From BMS3BBIN04 sp964552465 (GTDB taxonomy: Bacteria > Electryoneota > Electryoneia > Electryoneales > Electryoneaceae), in the NCBI GenBank assembly GCA_964552465.1, contig CAZKGR010000003.1:62001-126000 (forward strand): a stretch of DNA of 64,000 bases, read 5' to 3'. A program made the translations under genes and the position numbers. The notes under the pieces are model-generated. The model was not told the origin of the DNA. It searched no databases and saw only the letters and a program-made list of their open reading frames with translations. This document shows positions 62,538-64,000 of this stretch, piece by piece. Each line of letters begins with the position of its first letter. The stretch's first letter is position 1.

Positions 62538-62566
62538 AAGATAGGGGGTGGTCGGGTTGAGGACAA
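62538..62566 (-). promoter_or_regulatory. Candidate pyr operon promoter
   Basis: Minus strand -35 TTGTCC (4 of 6), 17-bp spacer, -10 TATCTT (4 of 6). The expected start near 62531 falls just upstream of the PyrR-binding loop, which supports the assignment. Confidence 0.5.
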
Positions 62567-62626
62567 GTGCAGGTTGACACTGGACAGCAAGCATAACAGT
62601 TGGAGCCAGGATTACATCAAGCAGAT

Positions 62627-63268
62627 TCAAGGGTTACGTCGAGTTTGGGCCGTCTCTCGTCCACGTCTGGCCACATGGGGCCAAATACCAAACGATTTGG
62701 CGCGTAGTTCTTTGAGGGCGCCGTCATTCCGGATGGTGAAATCACTCTGACGCGATTTGGCCTCAGCTGAGATTTGCATTCGATAACGTTGCAACATTTC
62801 AGTAGTGGTCAGATTCATACGCGCAGCGGCTCGTTGAGCGCCAATATGTGGATCTACGACCACTGAAACGATCACATCATATCGATCCTGATCCTGCCAC
62901 TCGAAGATCATTGCAGCATCAACCAGGGCAACGCAACCATCAGAAAGCGCCTCTTCAACCTTTACCTGAAGTAGATTGCGGATATGAGGCCATATGACAG
63001 CATTAAGTTCATCGCGCGCTTGTTTGTCTGCGAAGACTATCCTACCAAGTTCAGCACGTTTCAGGGTATCGCCATCGAAAATGGAAGGGCCAAATCGTTT
63101 ACGCAGCCAGTCTCGATATTCAGGTGAGTTCTCAGCGACTTCGCGACCGATTGCATCGCCTTCTATAACACGTGCGTTGTAGCGTTTCCACAGGTTGGCG
63201 ACAGTTGACTTACCACTTCCAATGTTTCCCGTCAGGCCGAGGACAAATGGATCGGCTGGGCCGCTCAT
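62627..63268 (-). CDS. coaE: Dephospho-CoA kinase
   Basis: Last step of coenzyme A synthesis, phosphorylating the 3' hydroxyl of dephospho-CoA. 213 residues. P-loop GLTGNIGSGKSTVANL (Lys20), EGDAIGREV, DGDTLKRAELGRIVFAD, VDAAMIFEW, and the lid with ARMNLTTTEMLQRYRMQIS. Extended by about 20 basic residues at the C terminus. ATG overlaps the stop of the TPR-like gene (ATGA). Confidence 0.94.
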   Translation of the reverse strand: MSGPADPFVLGLTGNIGSGKSTVANLWKRYNARVIEGDAIGREVAENSPEYRDWLRKRFGPSIFDGDTLKRAELGRIVFADKQARDELNAVIWPHIRNLLQVKVEEALSDGCVALVDAAMIFEWQDQDRYDVIVSVVVDPHIGAQRAAARMNLTTTEMLQRYRMQISAEAKSRQSDFTIRNDGALKELRAKSFGIWPHVARRGRETAQTRRNP

Positions 63269-64000
63269 TGTGCAGCATTTTCGATTTGTGAGGCTAGCGA
63301 TTCGAGGTCAGGATCAGTTGGATTTTGCTGCTGCAAACGTGCGAACATCACACGGGCATGATCAACTTTTCCCTGACCGAGTTGCAGCTTGATCAAGGTT
63401 TTAGAAACTGGTCCGCGATATTCCTCCGGGGGTGCTTCATCCCTCTTTAGCGGAGCGGGTGGGATTGGGCGCTTGCGAGCTGGCCGGGGCAGTGGTGCCG
63501 CCATAGGTGGATCTTGCGCTCGTGGCGGCGCTTTTTGTGGCGCAGTTGGGACTGGATCTGCCTGAGCAATCGCAGGTTCGACAGGTTTCGCAGAAGTTAC
63601 AGGTTCTGGGCTCGCTGACACTGGATCTGCTGGAATCTCAGGTTCAATTGAGCCTGTCGCTTGCCCTCCGTAAGGTACGAATTCCTGAACAGTTTCTATT
63701 TCTTCGGTCGTTTCCTTTTCTGGCGATGTTGCCGAGCCAGGATCAGGATCTTCAATTTGGTCAGCACTATCTGCCAAGTTTGAGTCTGGATCGAGTTCCT
63801 GCGATTCAGGTTGCTGGGGTGTAGAATCAGATGCTGAACCGTCATCCGACTCTTCCACTTCCGGTTCAGAGTGCAATCCAATTTCTACAGGTGCTTGCGA
63901 ACCTGGTTTCGCACGACGCTTTGCCGCGTACTGGTCTGCAAGTTCATCAATATCCTCAATCTCAGCAGGTTTGCTAACGACCTGTTCGCCAAGATTTCTA
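63265..64000 (-). CDS. Acidic/proline-rich protein with TPR-like C terminus (5' part missing)
   Basis: Open to the window edge, so at least 245 residues with the N terminus outside. The visible part starts with ADQYAAKRRAKPGS, continues through a long acidic Glu/Asp/Ser/Pro stretch (EVEESDDGSASDSTPQQP) and a Pro/Ala-rich region (PPRAQDPPMAAPLPRPARK), and ends in a TPR-like helix pair (KTLIKLQLGQGKVDHARV, LESLASQIENAA). No enzyme domain. A role as a linker or adaptor is possible but unproven. Coupled to coaE. Confidence 0.6.
   Translation of the reverse strand, partial: RNLGEQVVSKPAEIEDIDELADQYAAKRRAKPGSQAPVEIGLHSEPEVEESDDGSASDSTPQQPESQELDPDSNLADSADQIEDPDPGSATSPEKETTEEIETVQEFVPYGGQATGSIEPEIPADPVSASPEPVTSAKPVEPAIAQADPVPTAPQKAPPRAQDPPMAAPLPRPARKRPIPPAPLKRDEAPPEEYRGPVSKTLIKLQLGQGKVDHARVMFARLQQQNPTDPDLESLASQIENAAQ

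Noticed and set aside
62348..62630. Overlapping frames on both strands in the gap between coaE and pyrR
   Set aside because: They lie over the pyr leader with its promoter, PyrR loop and terminator; the peptides are Arg/Pro-rich shadows.
1..64000. tRNA or rRNA genes, CRISPR arrays, insertion sequences, prophage
   Set aside because: Intergenic gaps were read for cloverleaf-like or array-like structure and no transposase, integrase or phage gene was recognised; a tRNAscan-type search would settle the tRNA question.

Overview
The window reads as a chromosomal segment of a Gram-negative, diderm bacterium of the FCB (Fibrobacteres-Chlorobi-Bacteroidetes) superphylum, probably an uncultured candidate phylum and not a true Bacteroidetes. 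The grounds are a SprA/Sov-type type IX secretion translocon (26339-33112), two secreted enzymes ending in T9SS type A sorting domains (42437-44491, 49598-50938), lipoproteins and beta-barrel proteins, a long SecA of the Bacteroidetes kind, and many AGGAGG-like ribosome binding sites with 1-8 bp gene overlaps. No rRNA, tRNA, insertion sequence, prophage or CRISPR array was seen. The phylum call is inference.

Layout. 1-4256: end of a phosphohexomutase gene, yraN-rnhB, a purine nucleoside phosphorylase, rluD. 4386-5588: an MFS transporter. 5595-10441 (minus): pgsB-pgsC-pgsW followed by a secreted protein of unknown family and a predicted outer-membrane beta-barrel. 10587-12195: maf and a RodZ-like protein. 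12257-13457: two exported thioredoxin-fold proteins. 13616-18787: EamA permease and a TroA-type metal ABC transporter whose two permeases carry winged-helix tails. 18892-22219: secreted unknown, VOC protein with a promoter/operator, queA, ruvB. 22376-26139: trmJ coupled to a PEGA/beta-barrel protein, then a NYN-LOTUS protein. 26339-33112: sprA. 33312-36078: glmS and an amino-acid racemase, bracketed by two nested-hairpin repeats. 36240-42251 (minus): EnvC-like, holB, ricT, metG. 42437-46912: T9SS aminopeptidase, ubiE/menG, a NusG-II membrane protein, Gx transporter, elbB. 47184-53376: fumC, three acetyltransferases, a T9SS hydrolase, purC. 53467-59227: secA, a Smg-like protein, two tandem paralogous lipoproteins. 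59355-64000 (minus): a TPR-like protein, coaE, then a pyrR-pyrB-pyrC' operon behind a PyrR-binding leader.

The most notable points are: (a) the five-gene Pgs cluster, which looks like a poly-gamma-glutamate-type machine extended to the outer membrane; (b) a pyr operon with a recognisable promoter, PyrR-binding loop and terminator, and a dihydroorotase homologue that has lost catalytic residues (PyrC'-like); (c) tandem lipoproteins carrying a T9SS-CTD-like domain internally, one with an AT-rich core; (d) three families of dispersed hairpin repeats; (e) a palindromic operator filling the spacer of a sigma70-like promoter ahead of a VOC gene. All functional calls rest on motifs read by eye; no database search was run.
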